Source of the DNA: Chara braunii | Taxonomy: Eukaryota > Streptophyta > Charophyceae > Charales > Characeae | NCBI GenBank assembly: GCA_003427395.1 | Contig: BFEA01000294.1 | Coordinates: 134,342-156,076 of the forward strand | Reading direction: 5' to 3' | Length of the DNA stretch: 21,735 nucleotides | Part shown: positions 8,790-18,409 of the stretch, one piece after another | Numbering within the stretch: the stretch's first letter is position 1 | Layout: each line of letters opens with the position of its first letter | Notes under the pieces: generated by a model | What the model was told of the DNA's origin: nothing | Databases searched by the model: none | The model's input: the letters and a program-made list of their open reading frames with translations, nothing else | Program-made: the position numbers and the translations under genes

Positions 8790-9142
8790 TCAGGACAGCT
8801 TCCCAATAGGTTCCTTTATGACTGTATGTTGCCACCTTGGGAGAATTAATCGGACACAAGATGTCCGATTTGTCATAAAAGTAATTATGACAACTTTTGC
8901 ACTACAAGGAGTCAACACTTGCGACTTCCAATCCACATACCAGGCATTACCCAAGTCCACAATCAAGTTCTGCTTGTATGCTATCCTTGCGGACGATACT
9001 AAGTTAAACCGGATTGTCCAGAGATCCAGAGCGATTGGGTCAAAAAACGTCGAGGAGACTTTCATAATATTGTCAAATGCGTTCTTAACAACACCTTTGA
9101 CATGGGGCAAGACTAAGATGGGAACGTGAAGCGCTTTAACCC
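8790..9142 (-). pseudogene. LINE ORF1 middle part (3' of the nested element)
   Basis: This is the continuation of ORF1 after the nested 496-bp element. The frame resumes in the left copy of the 10-bp duplication and stays open to a stop at about 8790. It contains NAFDNIMKVSS and DLWTIRF, which resemble the 'G-LG-vi-vD' region of plant L1 ORF1 proteins. Removing the element plus one duplication copy (506 bp) joins it in frame to the piece at 9639-10168. Confidence 0.65.
9133..9142. repeat. 10-bp target-site duplication, left copy
   Basis: GCTTTAACCC, identical to 9639-9648, flanks the nested 496-bp element. Confidence 0.9.
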
Positions 9143-9638
9143 TAGGAAGATTTTCATGACCGGCCGGTCACCCGGGCATGATGCTTGGGGGGGGCTGACG
9201 CCCGGGATACCCGGGCATGGGGAAAAAAAAAGAAAAAAAGAAAGAAAACTTGGCGGTGGGGTTTTCTCGCGTTTTCTGAGAGGAGCCCAAATCCGGGTTC
9301 TTTTCTTTATTTGAGAGTTGGCTGTCAAGGGGGGGAAGAGAAGTATAAATGAATTTTGAAGGGGCTGAAGGGGTTTAAAGGGGGTCCCTTAATGTGATTT
9401 TTAAAATTGTTTTTTATCTTCAGTTTCGCGAGGAATTCTGATGTGACCCTCAGCTAAAAGTTGTTTGTCTTGCAATTCTACACAACATATGTTTTTTTAT
9501 ATTTTTTTGGAGTTTTTTTTTTTTTTTTTTTTTTGGCAGGGCCTATTCGGGGCCAGTGCCTGGGGCTCATGCCCGGCCGGTCACCCGATCACCAAACCAG
9601 GCTGACATTGGGACCCGGGCGCCCGGGATATCTCCCTA
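9143..9638. mobile_element. 496-bp non-autonomous TIR transposon nested in LINE ORF1
   Basis: The element starts TAGGAAGATTTTC and its other end, read inward on the opposite strand, is TAGGGAGATATCC (10 of 13 identical). It is flanked by perfect 10-bp duplications (9133-9142 and 9639-9648), the length typical of Mutator-like elements. Both ends also contain CCGGCCGGTCACCCG in direct orientation, followed by GGCTGAC or GCTGAC and CCCGGG blocks. The interior has A-rich (about 9221-9248) and T-rich (about 9510-9534) tracts facing each other. It has no coding capacity, so it is a MITE-like element dependent on a transposase elsewhere. It must be younger than the LINE insertion. Confidence 0.85.
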
Positions 9639-9648
9639 GCTTTAACCC
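9639..9648. repeat. 10-bp target-site duplication, right copy
   Basis: GCTTTAACCC, identical to 9133-9142. Confidence 0.9.
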
Positions 9649-10168
9649 ATAAATATTTAAATTTAAGGGATTCATTCCATTCATAAATTTCCTGCTCCGT
9701 CATCCACGATTTAAAATTAACCGTGTATGTTTTCTTGTCCATCTGCATTTTATCTTGACCCTTACATAGCATAAATTTAGTAATAACCAGGGCACTGACC
9801 ACGTACGTAACAAGGCTTTTCCCTTCATTTCTAAAGATTCCTCGTGTGGGAGCAACATTCAATTCTCTCATCTTAGCCCACCCATCCTTATAAATATGAA
9901 CCAAACGATTTTTAACGCCAACGGGGAGGGAAGTTGAGTCATCTCCAAAATGAATCGACACCACATATTCCTTCAACCAGCTCGTTTGGACCTCGTAAAC
10001 TTCTTTGTTTACTGCCACGCAAACGAAATCTGACCCTTTCTCTATAACCTTTGGTGCATACTCATCAGGGAGAATTCCCTGTGAGTAGTAGGCATCTAAA
10101 GTCTCCCATACTCTTTGCTTATCCTTCGGTTACATTCCGGCCAGCAGGGCGGAGCTCGAGGCCGCCAT
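9639..10168 (-). pseudogene. LINE ORF1 N-terminal part
   Basis: The likely start is ATG at 10168-10166 (MAASSSALLAGM), followed by a premature TAA at 10132-10130. The same frame then runs open through WETLDAYYSQ, VIEKGSDFVCVAVNKEVYE and onward to the nested element, where it is cut inside a WVKA sequence. The length and position fit the N-terminal domain of a plant L1 ORF1 (nucleic-acid-binding, gag-like) protein. I cannot confirm a named domain by eye. Apart from the codon-13 stop and the insertion this part is well preserved. Confidence 0.7.
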
Positions 10169-10647
10169 CCTCGCTCCTAACCAGCAAAAAAACAAGAGGG
10201 CGGTGTAAAACCTACATACCAAGTGATCAAACTTAAACCTTTTATTCTTCTAGCAACACTTAAGGCAAGAAGGCTTAACCCGTACACAAGCCAGGGCGGC
10301 GGGGCATCCAAAACCAACCACAAGAACTTACAAAATAACCATCTTCGTCGGCACCCTTATGAAGGAGTCACCAAACAGTGCTTGGCGCCACAGAATCACG
10401 TCTTCCTCTCTCAGCTCTCTGGTATGGAGCCAAAGCCAACGCTCCTCGTATGGAGGTGAATACCCCACGCAGGAGATAAGGCAGTGAAAGAACTAGCAAC
10501 TTCCATATCCACTACACCAGGTCAAACGAGGCCATGACTTTTTCGAGTGACGTCATTAGCGCCGAGTGTCGCCGAAGCGACATTGAGCGCCCTCAATTAG
10601 CCCTAGGTTTAGCGCTCGCAAATAGCGCCAAAACCCGATTTTCGATC
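10169..10647 (-). promoter_or_regulatory. LINE 5' UTR / internal promoter region
   Basis: About 480 bp precede ORF1. On the minus strand the first 100 bases are GC-rich, with several GCGC-containing inverted pairs (GAGCG/CGCTC near 10586-10618, TCGC/GCGA near 10569-10580). A perfect TGACGTCA palindrome at 10548-10555, about 93 bp inside the proposed 5' end, matches the bZIP/CRE-type binding site. L1 elements carry internal promoters here by established knowledge; activity of this one is inferred only. Confidence 0.45.
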
Positions 10648-10655
10648 CTCTATAA
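10648..10655. repeat. Candidate LINE target-site duplication, 5' side copy
   Basis: CTCTATAA, identical to 2683-2690. An 8-mer match within a few hundred bases has roughly a one percent chance of occurring at random, so this is supportive rather than decisive. Confidence 0.5.
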
Positions 10656-10684
10656 CGTTTTTGTTGAAGATGTGGACATGCTTG

Positions 10685-10876
10685 CAGTCAGATCCGATGT
10701 GAACTACTGGTAAGTGTGGTCAGATGCGTTGTGCAAACTGCATGGGTGAGTATGCACTCATTCCATCCCGACCCCAACTCACCTCATGAGGATGCTAACT
10801 GAGGGCATACTCACACTAGCGATTTTCCTAAATGCATCTGACTGCAATTGCGTTCACACCTCGACGAATCTGACTG
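10685..10876. mobile_element. 192-bp fold-back element, hAT-like ends (MITE-like)
   Basis: The ends CAGTCAGAT (10685-10693) and ATCTGACTG (10868-10876) are perfect inverted repeats, and the similarity continues inward (CCGA then TGTGAAC against TTCGTCGAGG then TGTGAAC). Nested inner pairs are TCAGATGC (10720-10727) with GCATCTGA (10834-10841), and GTGAGTATGC (10746-10755) with GCATACTCAC (10805-10814). CAG-type ends suggest the hAT superfamily. I found no matching 8-bp flanks, so boundaries and class are tentative. Confidence 0.6.
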
Positions 10877-11520
10877 CCAGAGCATTGTAGAAGGCTCGAT
10901 CTTTCTTCTGTACTTATCTTTTCCATATTTGGTGAGTGTTGGCGTGCACATATCAGCCCATCATTATTTCTTCCTTTTTCTTCGGCTTCGCGAGGCTGCT
11001 GCACGAGTGAAAAACACTACGTACGACCTGCTTTTTGTTCCATCTGTTGGTAGGTGGTCCAACACTTCTGTTTTCAACAAGAACGGTACCCGCTCACTTC
11101 CAGCCTCGGTAAAAAGAATTATTTGGGTTGTTAAACATGTCTGGGTGAACTGCTGGTCCCCACCGGAAAAACGAAGGGGTGGAAAAAGAGGGGAAAAAAA
11201 CGAGAAAAAAGAAGACAAAGGAAAAAAGAAAGGAAGGGGAGAAGAAAAGGTAACGGCCACGTAAGTAGCTGCGGTCGTGGTTAAGGTGCGTGTCTGTGTG
11301 TGTATGTAGCAAAGAGTGTGACTGCACCCGTTCATTTAGTGGAGGGGTTGCAGTAAAAAGGAAAAAGAAAAAGAGAGAGGGAAAAAAAAACTCAAAGGGT
11401 TCAACAGTTCCTAGCCCCTGATCGAGATCCGGGGCTCATGATGAGTCTGAGTTGGGAAGCAAACCTTCGACCACTGCATAAAGGCAGCTCGTCCCCCAAC
11501 TATCTCATTTGTTCGAGCAG
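10877..11520. other. Anonymous sequence with purine tracts
   Basis: No gene is supported. Purine-rich runs (A/G on plus strand) occupy 11163-11250 and 11355-11398. Open frames on both strands here are compositional. Confidence 0.5.
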
Positions 11521-11521
11521 T

Positions 11522-11660
11522 TGGAGGAAGTGTTGCTTGGATAGGAAGCTGGAGGAGATGCTGCTTGGAGGAGCTGCTGTTGGAGGGACAATTGCTTGAA
11601 CAAGCACTGTTGGAGGGGAAGTTGCTTGAAGGAGCACTGGAGGAGAACTGTGGGAATGTG
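11522..11660. repeat. Short tandem repeat, about 30-bp unit
   Basis: The unit TTGGAGGGACAATTGCTTGA (plus ACAAGCACTG) near 11580-11609 is followed directly by a second 30-bp copy (TTGGAGGGGAAGTTGCTTGA plus AGGAGCACTG). Looser copies extend left to about 11522. One plus-strand frame reads LLEGQLLEQA then LLEGKLLEGA, a 10-residue repeat, but no gene structure supports translation. Confidence 0.7.
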
Positions 11661-11969
11661 CCGTCAGAGTGCTGGCTCAACGACACTGGTTTATTTCATG
11701 GGGGTAATGTTGCTCGAGTGGCAGCACGACCGACAATATTTTTTAGTAGGGATATGTTGCGAACTTCTTGGCGTGTGGACGACAATGTTTCTGAAGGGTA
11801 GTGCTGCTGAAAGTTTGCGGCATAGTGGGCCCGTCCATGTGGTGTTGAGCAGGTGGCAATGTTGGTGGACAACTATGGTACCGGTTTTGGCGCCACGGCA
11901 TTAGGGTGCTGGCACTTCCGGCATTGGTGCCAGAGGGCGGCCGTTATTTTTTGGGACCCGCGGTGTCAA

Positions 11970-11997
11970 CGTGAATACCCTTACAAGGGTATTCACG
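11970..11997. repeat. Perfect 13-bp hairpin with 2-base loop
   Basis: CGTGAATACCCTT (11970-11982) and AAGGGTATTCACG (11985-11997) are perfect reverse complements around AC. This near-perfect palindrome could extrude as a cruciform. It is not followed by a T tract and no gene lies upstream. Confidence 0.9.
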
Positions 11998-13980
11998 CGT
12001 ATATTTGCACTCCACACAAGTGAACCTTAGATGATATAAAAAGGTCAGAACTTACTTAAGTATCACGCGCCCCTCTCTCGACTCTTTGCAACCGGGCTAT
12101 GAGGCGCACAAGGTGAGATTAGAGGGTGTGTGGACGCGCTAATTTAAGGTGTGGGTGACTTTTCCTATACCGGATAAGGTTCGGTAAAAACAGGGTTAGT
12201 AAAGTTGGTAATGAGTAAGTGCGGGTCGTGCGCGAAGCCCGACACCCGCACGATAGGAAAACACCGGTTTTGTAAACGGGAATCCGGGCGGAAACCCAAA
12301 GTGTGGCCTTTGGAGTTTCTTCATAGGACTGTGCGGATGGCCGAACATGTTTATAAGGTTTTTCAATAGCACCAATACCAGCCTTGGGCATAGTACTATC
12401 GTTTATGATGTTGAACTTTCAAGTAGTAGGTTCGGTGATCGAGGCCAGTGACCAGCGACGAAGGGGTGACGAAGCACTGTGAAGGGAACTAGGGGTTGAG
12501 GGCCCGATGGGGCTATCCCCCATAGTTTTGTTGCCGAACTCGGCAACGGGCCCAATTGGTGAGAACAAAGAGGGGCACCGGTGGGTTCTCCCTCCCCTAA
12601 CCTCACCTTCTTGTTTAATTTTGCCAGTTTTTATTATTGGCTTATTTTACTGGTCCCGGCACTAGTACCGTGGGCCCCAGTGGGGCACAGCTGGGAAATG
12701 CACCACCCACTAAGTATGATCTGTTGTGAGAGGTTTGAGTGTGAGCATGCCATAAGCCCCGTAGATGACGCACTATGCCAAGGCAGAGTGGCCCAGGGCT
12801 TAGTAGGGAAGGGAAGCGGTTGTGGCCCAGATGGTCGTAATTGACTAATTGACCCTTCCCCCCACTTCAATTTCTCAAAGTTATCATTTGAAGACTTGTT
12901 GTTGCCACCGGCACCCGCTCTACCTGCACTCGCGCTACATGTCTGGCTGCAGGCCCTGCGCCCTCCTACTCGTCGCGGTGTCAGAGTTGCCACTAGGCCA
13001 AGCATAGGTCGCGCACTTCAGCGCCATCCATTTTCGGAGCCGACTAATCTCGCAGGTGAGCTGTTACGCACACCTAGTGGACTACGACTTCCACGACCAC
13101 CGTCCTGATGTCCGTATCAGTCGACACTCTCTGTGGTGTCCACGCTAGTGCGCAGTTTGGAGCTAACAGGAGTAGAAACGGAGGCTTGCAGTGATACTGA
13201 CGAGCAAATCGTTTGTCGGACTTGGGTATAGGGGGCAAAAAACCAAACAAACCATCTAGTGGCCGGTTCCCTTCGAAAGTTTCTATAGGATAGATGGAGC
13301 GGTTGACATTCAAGCACATGACGGAATGACCGAGTGCTACGGACTGGAGATGGTACGAGTGACAACGTAAAGGAAGGATCGGGCTATGACGGAATGATGA
13401 GTGACTAGAGTGTGGATGGATTTGGGCGGTTGAAGGTACGATCCTAGGGTTTCGACCCATTGTGAATTGAATGACCGATGCGGAATCGTGCCTAAGGGGT
13501 TGGGTCGGGTGGTATGAGTATTGGAGGCTGCGTGCGAATATGGGGAGAAAGAAAGAGAGCGGGGCGGAAAGAAGGCATATCTCGGTCGTTCCCTGGGCGA
13601 CTTGAGTAGGCGAAGGTGCTGGTTGAGGCCTTGGCATGCTGCGATACGGATGGTCGTAACAGTGCATTGAGTTGAACGACGATTTAGCCGGTTCTGAATA
13701 GTAACAGTTATGAGCGAGAAGAGGAGTTTTTGATTGACAAAATCAAATGCATTTCCCCGCTGTTTTGCAGAGGATTCATTCTCATAAATGCACATTTGAG
13801 CAGCGTCCGATTTCGTCGTGACTAAAGTGCTGATCTCAACGTTCTATGTGGATGTGAATTCGGGTTTTGCTCTGTTGACTGCGTTGCCAATCGCTTCCAT
13901 TAATGTGGCGGTGGTCTCTATCAAACGACTCATCCGTGTGTATACGAACCATATCCTGGCAAGGTGCGTTGTAAGTGGTA
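11998..13980. other. Anonymous sequence, no supported gene
   Basis: No gene is supported over about 2 kb. A hairpin pairs GTGCGGGT (12219-12226) with ACCCGCAC (12244-12251). Open frames up to about 200 codons occur on the minus strand at 13074-13667 but overlap other frames and show no motif or low-complexity signature of a known family. Confidence 0.5.
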
Positions 13981-14720
13981 GGAAACAATCCGCAAGGTGG
14001 GAGACTTACCTGATGGCGGATGTGCTGCTCGTTCGATCGATGTAAGTAATTGGAGACAGTCCGCGAGGTTGAAGACTCACTTGTGAACCGTGCGCTGCAC
14101 ATCCTATCTCGTAGCGTGAGGAGAGGCTTACCTGACGAACCATAAATTGCGCGTCTATCAGTGAAGGTGGCATGACGAAGGACGATCCGTGAGGTCGAAG
14201 ACGTGCCTGACGATCGATACGTTGCAATCAGTGAAAGTAATGAAGGACGATCCATGAGGTCGAACGCATGTCTGACGATCAATAAGTTGCAATCGGTGAA
14301 AGTAGCGAAGAACGATCCGCGAGGTCGAAAGCGTGTCTGAGGATCGATACGCTGCAATCGGTGAAAGTAGCGAAGGACGATCCGTGAGGTCGACGACGTG
14401 CCTGACGATTTATATGTTGCAATCGGTGCAAGTAGCAAGGGATAGCCGCAAGGTCGAAGACTTACCAAGTGGGTGAGCCGCAATTCATCTTCAAGAGGGG
14501 AGTAACCTCCCTCTATCTTTCTGTATGGGTAGTAGAAGAGTAATGTATATTTTCATAATCTGGCGGAAGGTTCATCCTGATTTTTTTGCTTGTCCTATCG
14601 AGAGAGTAGTGCGGGCACAGCCAGAGGCTGGAGACTTACCTTTCTACCGGAGCGCTCCTTGTACTAGCGATGAGAGTAGCATAAAACCGACTGCAAGACT
14701 GGAGACTTACCTATAAAGGG
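13980..14720. repeat. 65-bp tandem repeat, partly degenerate
   Basis: Five copies are in exact 65-bp register. The GACGATCC block, or its variants, occurs at 14181, 14246, 14311, 14376 and 14441, together with AGGTCGAAGACGTG, TGACGATCGATACGTTG and CAATCGGTGAAAGTAG. Older, more diverged copies with spacings near 66-71 lie upstream (13986, 14057, near 14115). Two half-copies ending GGAGACTTACCT lie at about 14629 and 14701. The minus strand has no stop through five copies although 65 is not a multiple of three, so the open frame there is a by-product of the repeat. Confidence 0.85.
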
Positions 14721-16190
14721 AAGCGCTTAAGAGAGAGAAAGAGAGAAAGGACCAGCGGTGAGTGGAAGGGGCAACGCAAGGACGTGGGTTGACGACTAAA
14801 AGGGAGTGTAAACGGAGAGAACAAAAGTCAGTCAAATCAGGCACCCATGCCCCTCGATTCACCATCCCTCGTCGTTTCTCGTTGACCAGTAGTCTAACGG
14901 TCCTAAGAGACTAACAGCGAGGAAAGGTCCCTGCATAGTTTATTGATCTCTGACTTGCTTGATAAGACTGCTGAGCATACTACGTTTAAAAGTTTCGGGG
15001 TTATTACTGATGAGATCTACTGCAGGCTAGGGCCGGTGCTCATGCATACTAGACGTTTGTTAATCTTTGGGTTATCGGGGTTGCCTCAACCGGCGTTTGC
15101 TTGATTTGAGGACTACCGCAGTCTCTGTTGGTCTTTAAGATACTGCTGTGGACCGTACTTCTTTTCGTTTGTTGTGTGTTCTGTGGTCACAGACTCTTGT
15201 GTCTCTGCTACTGACCAGAGCTCAGGGCAACCCGCATTTTCACAAACAATTTAGTGTGCATTTAAAACACTGTGGTTGGTGAGTTCCCTTCTGCGTCACT
15301 GTGCCTTTGACATGCGGCACTATGGTTGTTGCACTTAGCATTCGCATATTGATCCGAGTGTTTGCTGTTATGCACGCCTGCTGTGCCCGCAGTTTTAGTT
15401 GTGTTTTACTTACATCTCAAATAAGAGCACAGGGATGTGCTCAGATCAAACGCAGTTTTTTTAAGGTCACAGGGTGGTGGTTTGATCAGAGGGAACAACG
15501 ACACAGAGCGAGGGAAAGGTCAAGCTCGTTACAAGAGTTGCTGCAACGACTTGGGGGACCATTAAAAGACTAACTACGCTATTTCGTGGTGACAATTTTG
15601 TCATCCTACATGCGATTTGGCCACCATTGCGGGGCCCTCAGGCGCATGATGATATCAAGACCCTCTCCTGCGAGTTGAGTTAGTCCCTCTCTTGTATGTC
15701 GAGCGTCTCAAACCCCTCCTTCTGGCCTTCATACTCTAAGTCTGGTTTGAGGTTACAAGAGGAAGGCAGCAGGCGAGATTGCAACCCGTAGGACCGCATC
15801 AAGACTCTGTGGGGAGTCCACCCACCGATTGCGGGAGCTCTGTCGGTACTCATGAGGAGTTATAGAGGCATGAAACTGAGTGGTAATCCTTTGACTCCTT
15901 CTATAAACCCTGTTAAAACTTGTATGAATACATCTCTCTATGAATGTCACAAGCGGTTATCACCTACCTGAAAATTCAGGGATAAAAAAAATGAAGTGGT
16001 AAATTTGTTGTGTTTTGTTTGACATGAATTCGGGGTGAGAGTGTATTCTTCATGGTTGAAAAGGAAAGTTGCAGCAGTGAATGGAGGGTGAGGGTGTGAT
16101 GTTCATAGTGAAACTTCATGTTTTTGTCAGTTCGGGGGGAAAAAGATACAATTCGTCATGAATAATACGTCTAGGTGAGATTATCAATTT
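14721..16190. other. Anonymous sequence, no supported gene
   Basis: No gene is supported. Two adjacent hairpins occur at 15425-15442 and 15444-15487 (listed separately). The open frame at 15301-15573 overlaps them and has no recognisable motif. Confidence 0.5.
15425..15487. repeat. Two adjacent hairpins
   Basis: GAGCACA (15425-15431) pairs with TGTGCTC (15436-15442) across GGGA. GATCAAAC (15444-15451) pairs with GTTTGATC (15480-15487) across 28 bases. They are one base apart. Confidence 0.7.
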
Positions 16191-16199
16191 TCATAGAAG

Positions 16200-18388
16200 T
16201 ATGACATTTCATCATTTTCACCACTTTGAACTTCTCATGAACTTCAACGATTTGAATTCCTCATGAATTTCATCGATTTAAAATTCTCAAGAATTTCACC
16301 GACTTCATGCCTTCACTAATTTCACTACTTCAGTTCGGTCACAAATTTCACTATCGTTTTTGCAAAGGGGGGGGGGGTAGGACAAATTTCATGTCTTCAC
16401 TAAGTTCAATACTTCAAATCATTCACGAGTGTCACCATCGTCCACGTCAAGGGGCTGGAGGGGCAGCGGGGCCGATTTCATACCTTCACCGATTTCACCA
16501 CTTCAAATCATTCAGAACCTTCACTACTGTCCAAACAACGGGGCGGGAGGATGGAAGAGGCAATTTCAGGTTTTCACAAATTTAACCACTTCAGTTCGTT
16601 CACAACCTTAACAACTGTCCAAGCAAGAGGGGGGGGAGGATGGAAGGGGCAATTTCATGCATTCACAAATTTCACCACTTCAGTTCATTCACAACTTTCA
16701 CTATCGTCTATGCAAAACGGGTGGGGGGATGCAATTTCATGCCATCACCGATTTTACCACTTCAGTTTCTTCACAACTTTCACTATCGTCTGAGCCATGG
16801 GAAGGGCGTGGAATTTCAGACCTTCACGAATTTCACGACTTCAGTTTATTCAAAATTTTCACTATTGTCTATGCACGAAGCGGGGGGGATGCAATTTCAT
16901 ACCTTCACCGATTTCACCACTTCACTTCCTTCACAACCTTCACTACCGTCCACACACCGGGGGGGGAGTACGAAATGGGCAATTTCATGCTTTCACTGAT
17001 TTCACCACTTCAGTTCGTTTACAATCTTCACTACCGTCCAAGCAAGAGGGGTGGAGGATGAAAGTGACAATTTCAAGCCTTCACCAATTTCACTACTTCA
17101 ATTCTTCACAACCTTCGCTACAATCTAAGTAAAAGGGGGGGAGGATGGAAGAGGCAATTTCACACCTTCACAACTTTCACTCTCGTCTATGCAGGAAACG
17201 GGGTGGGTGACAATTTCACGCCTTCACCAATTTCACCACTTCAGTTCGTTCACAATCTTCACTACCGTCCAAGCCAGAGGACTGGAGGATGGAAGGGGCA
17301 ATTTCAGGTTTTGACCAATTTCACCACTGAAGTTCCTTCACAACCTTCATTACAGTCCAAGCAACAAGTGGGGAGGACGAAAGGGGCAATTTCAGACCTT
17401 CACAAATTTCACTACTTCAGTTCGTTCATAATCTTCAGTACCGGCCAAGAAAGGGGGGTGGACGATGGAAGGGGCAATTTCAAACCTTCGCCAATTTCAC
17501 CACTTCAGTTCCTTCACAACCTTCACTACCGTCAAAGGAAGAAGGGGGAAGGACGGAAGGCGCAATTTCATGCATTTATGAATTTCAGCACTTCAGTTCC
17601 TTCAAATCGTCCACTATCATCTATCTAGGAGGGGGGGGGGGGCAATTTCATGCCTTCACCAATTTCACCACTCCAGTTTCATCACAACCTTCACTACCAT
17701 CCCAACAAGAGTGGAGGAGGACGTAAGGCGCAATTTTAGGCCTTCACGACCTTCACGGATTTCACCACTTCAGTTCTTTGACAACCTTCACTACCGTCTA
17801 AGCAAGAGGGAGGACGACGGAAGTGACAATTTTCGGCCTTTATGAATTTCACCACTTCAGTTCCTTCATATTTTTCACTATCGTCTATGTAGGATGAGGC
17901 GGGGGGGCAATTTAATGTCTTCACTGATTTCACCATTTCAGTCTTTTCACAACCTTCATTACTGTCCAAACAACAGGGGATGAGGACGGAAAGGGGCAAT
18001 TTCAAGCCTTCACGAATTTCACCACTTCAGTTCCTTCACAACTTTTGCAAGAGGGAGCGGGGGGTCAATTTCATACCTTCACCGATTTCACCACTTCAGT
18101 TCGTTCACAATCTTCACTACCGTCCAAGCAAGAAGGGTGAAGGATGGAAGTGGCAATTTTAGACCTTCACCAATTTCACCACTTCAGTTCGTTCACAATC
18201 TTCACTTTCGTCCAAGCAACAACGGGGGGGGGACGGAAGGGACAATTTCATGCCTTCATAAATTTCACCACTTCAGCTCGTTCACAATCTTCACTACCGT
18301 CCAAGCAAGGGGGGTGCAGGATGAAAGAGGCAATTTCAAGCCTTCACCAATTTCACCATCCAGTTTCTTCACAACCTTCACTACCGTT
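16200..18388. repeat. 88-bp minisatellite/satellite array with G tracts
   Basis: About 25 copies, mostly 88 bp (range 69-97). The unit reads roughly: CAATTTCATGCCTTCACC, AATTTCACCACTTCAGTTC, GTTCACAATCTTCACTACC, GTCCAAGCAAGAGG, then a G tract and GGATGGAAGGGG. Spacings of 88-89 dominate (for example 17239, 17327, 17415, 17503, 17591). A second class of about 80 bp with TATCGTCTATG in place of TACCGTCCAAG occurs at 16678-16920, 17591 and 17855. The left edge (16205-16320) is a simpler repeat of about 28 bp built on TTCA-CGATTT, suggesting how the larger unit arose. G runs reach 10-14 (near 17628-17642). Long frames across the array are artefacts. Confidence 0.95.
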
Positions 18389-18389
18389 G

Positions 18390-18409
18390 TCGGGACTGGT
18401 GAGTCCCGA
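18390..18409. repeat. 8-bp hairpin at the right edge of the 88-bp array
   Basis: TCGGGACT (18390-18397) pairs perfectly with AGTCCCGA (18402-18409) around GGTG. It lies exactly where the array stops, so it may mark a junction with another element. Confidence 0.75.

Larger units (their letters stand above)
2691..10647 (-). mobile_element. Degraded L1-like non-LTR retrotransposon (LINE)
   Basis: On the minus strand the order is 5' UTR (10647 to about 10169), ORF1 (from 10168), ORF2 with apurinic-type endonuclease, reverse transcriptase and C-terminal zinc knuckle (7309 to about 3138), 3' UTR, and a 21-base poly(A) seen as T at 2691-2711. Matching CTCTATAA flanks (2683-2690 and 10648-10655) give a plausible target-site duplication. 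The span is 7957 bp, or about 7.4 kb without nested insertions, a normal size for plant L1 elements. Several in-frame stops and frameshifts make it non-autonomous. Placement of the 5' end rests on the 8-bp duplication alone. Confidence 0.85.

Noticed and set aside
13836-14483. 215-codon minus-strand open frame
   Set aside because: It runs through a 65-bp tandem repeat that is not a multiple of three, so the openness reflects lack of stop triplets in the unit.
14895-14907. TAACGGTCCTAAG, identical to the core of the bacterial/organellar 23S rRNA site cut by I-CeuI
   Set aside because: The match ends after 13 bases; neither flank follows 23S rRNA, so it is most likely chance.
16300-18388. CRISPR array
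   Set aside because: Repeats are long, variable and directly adjacent with no unique spacers, and the context is eukaryotic.
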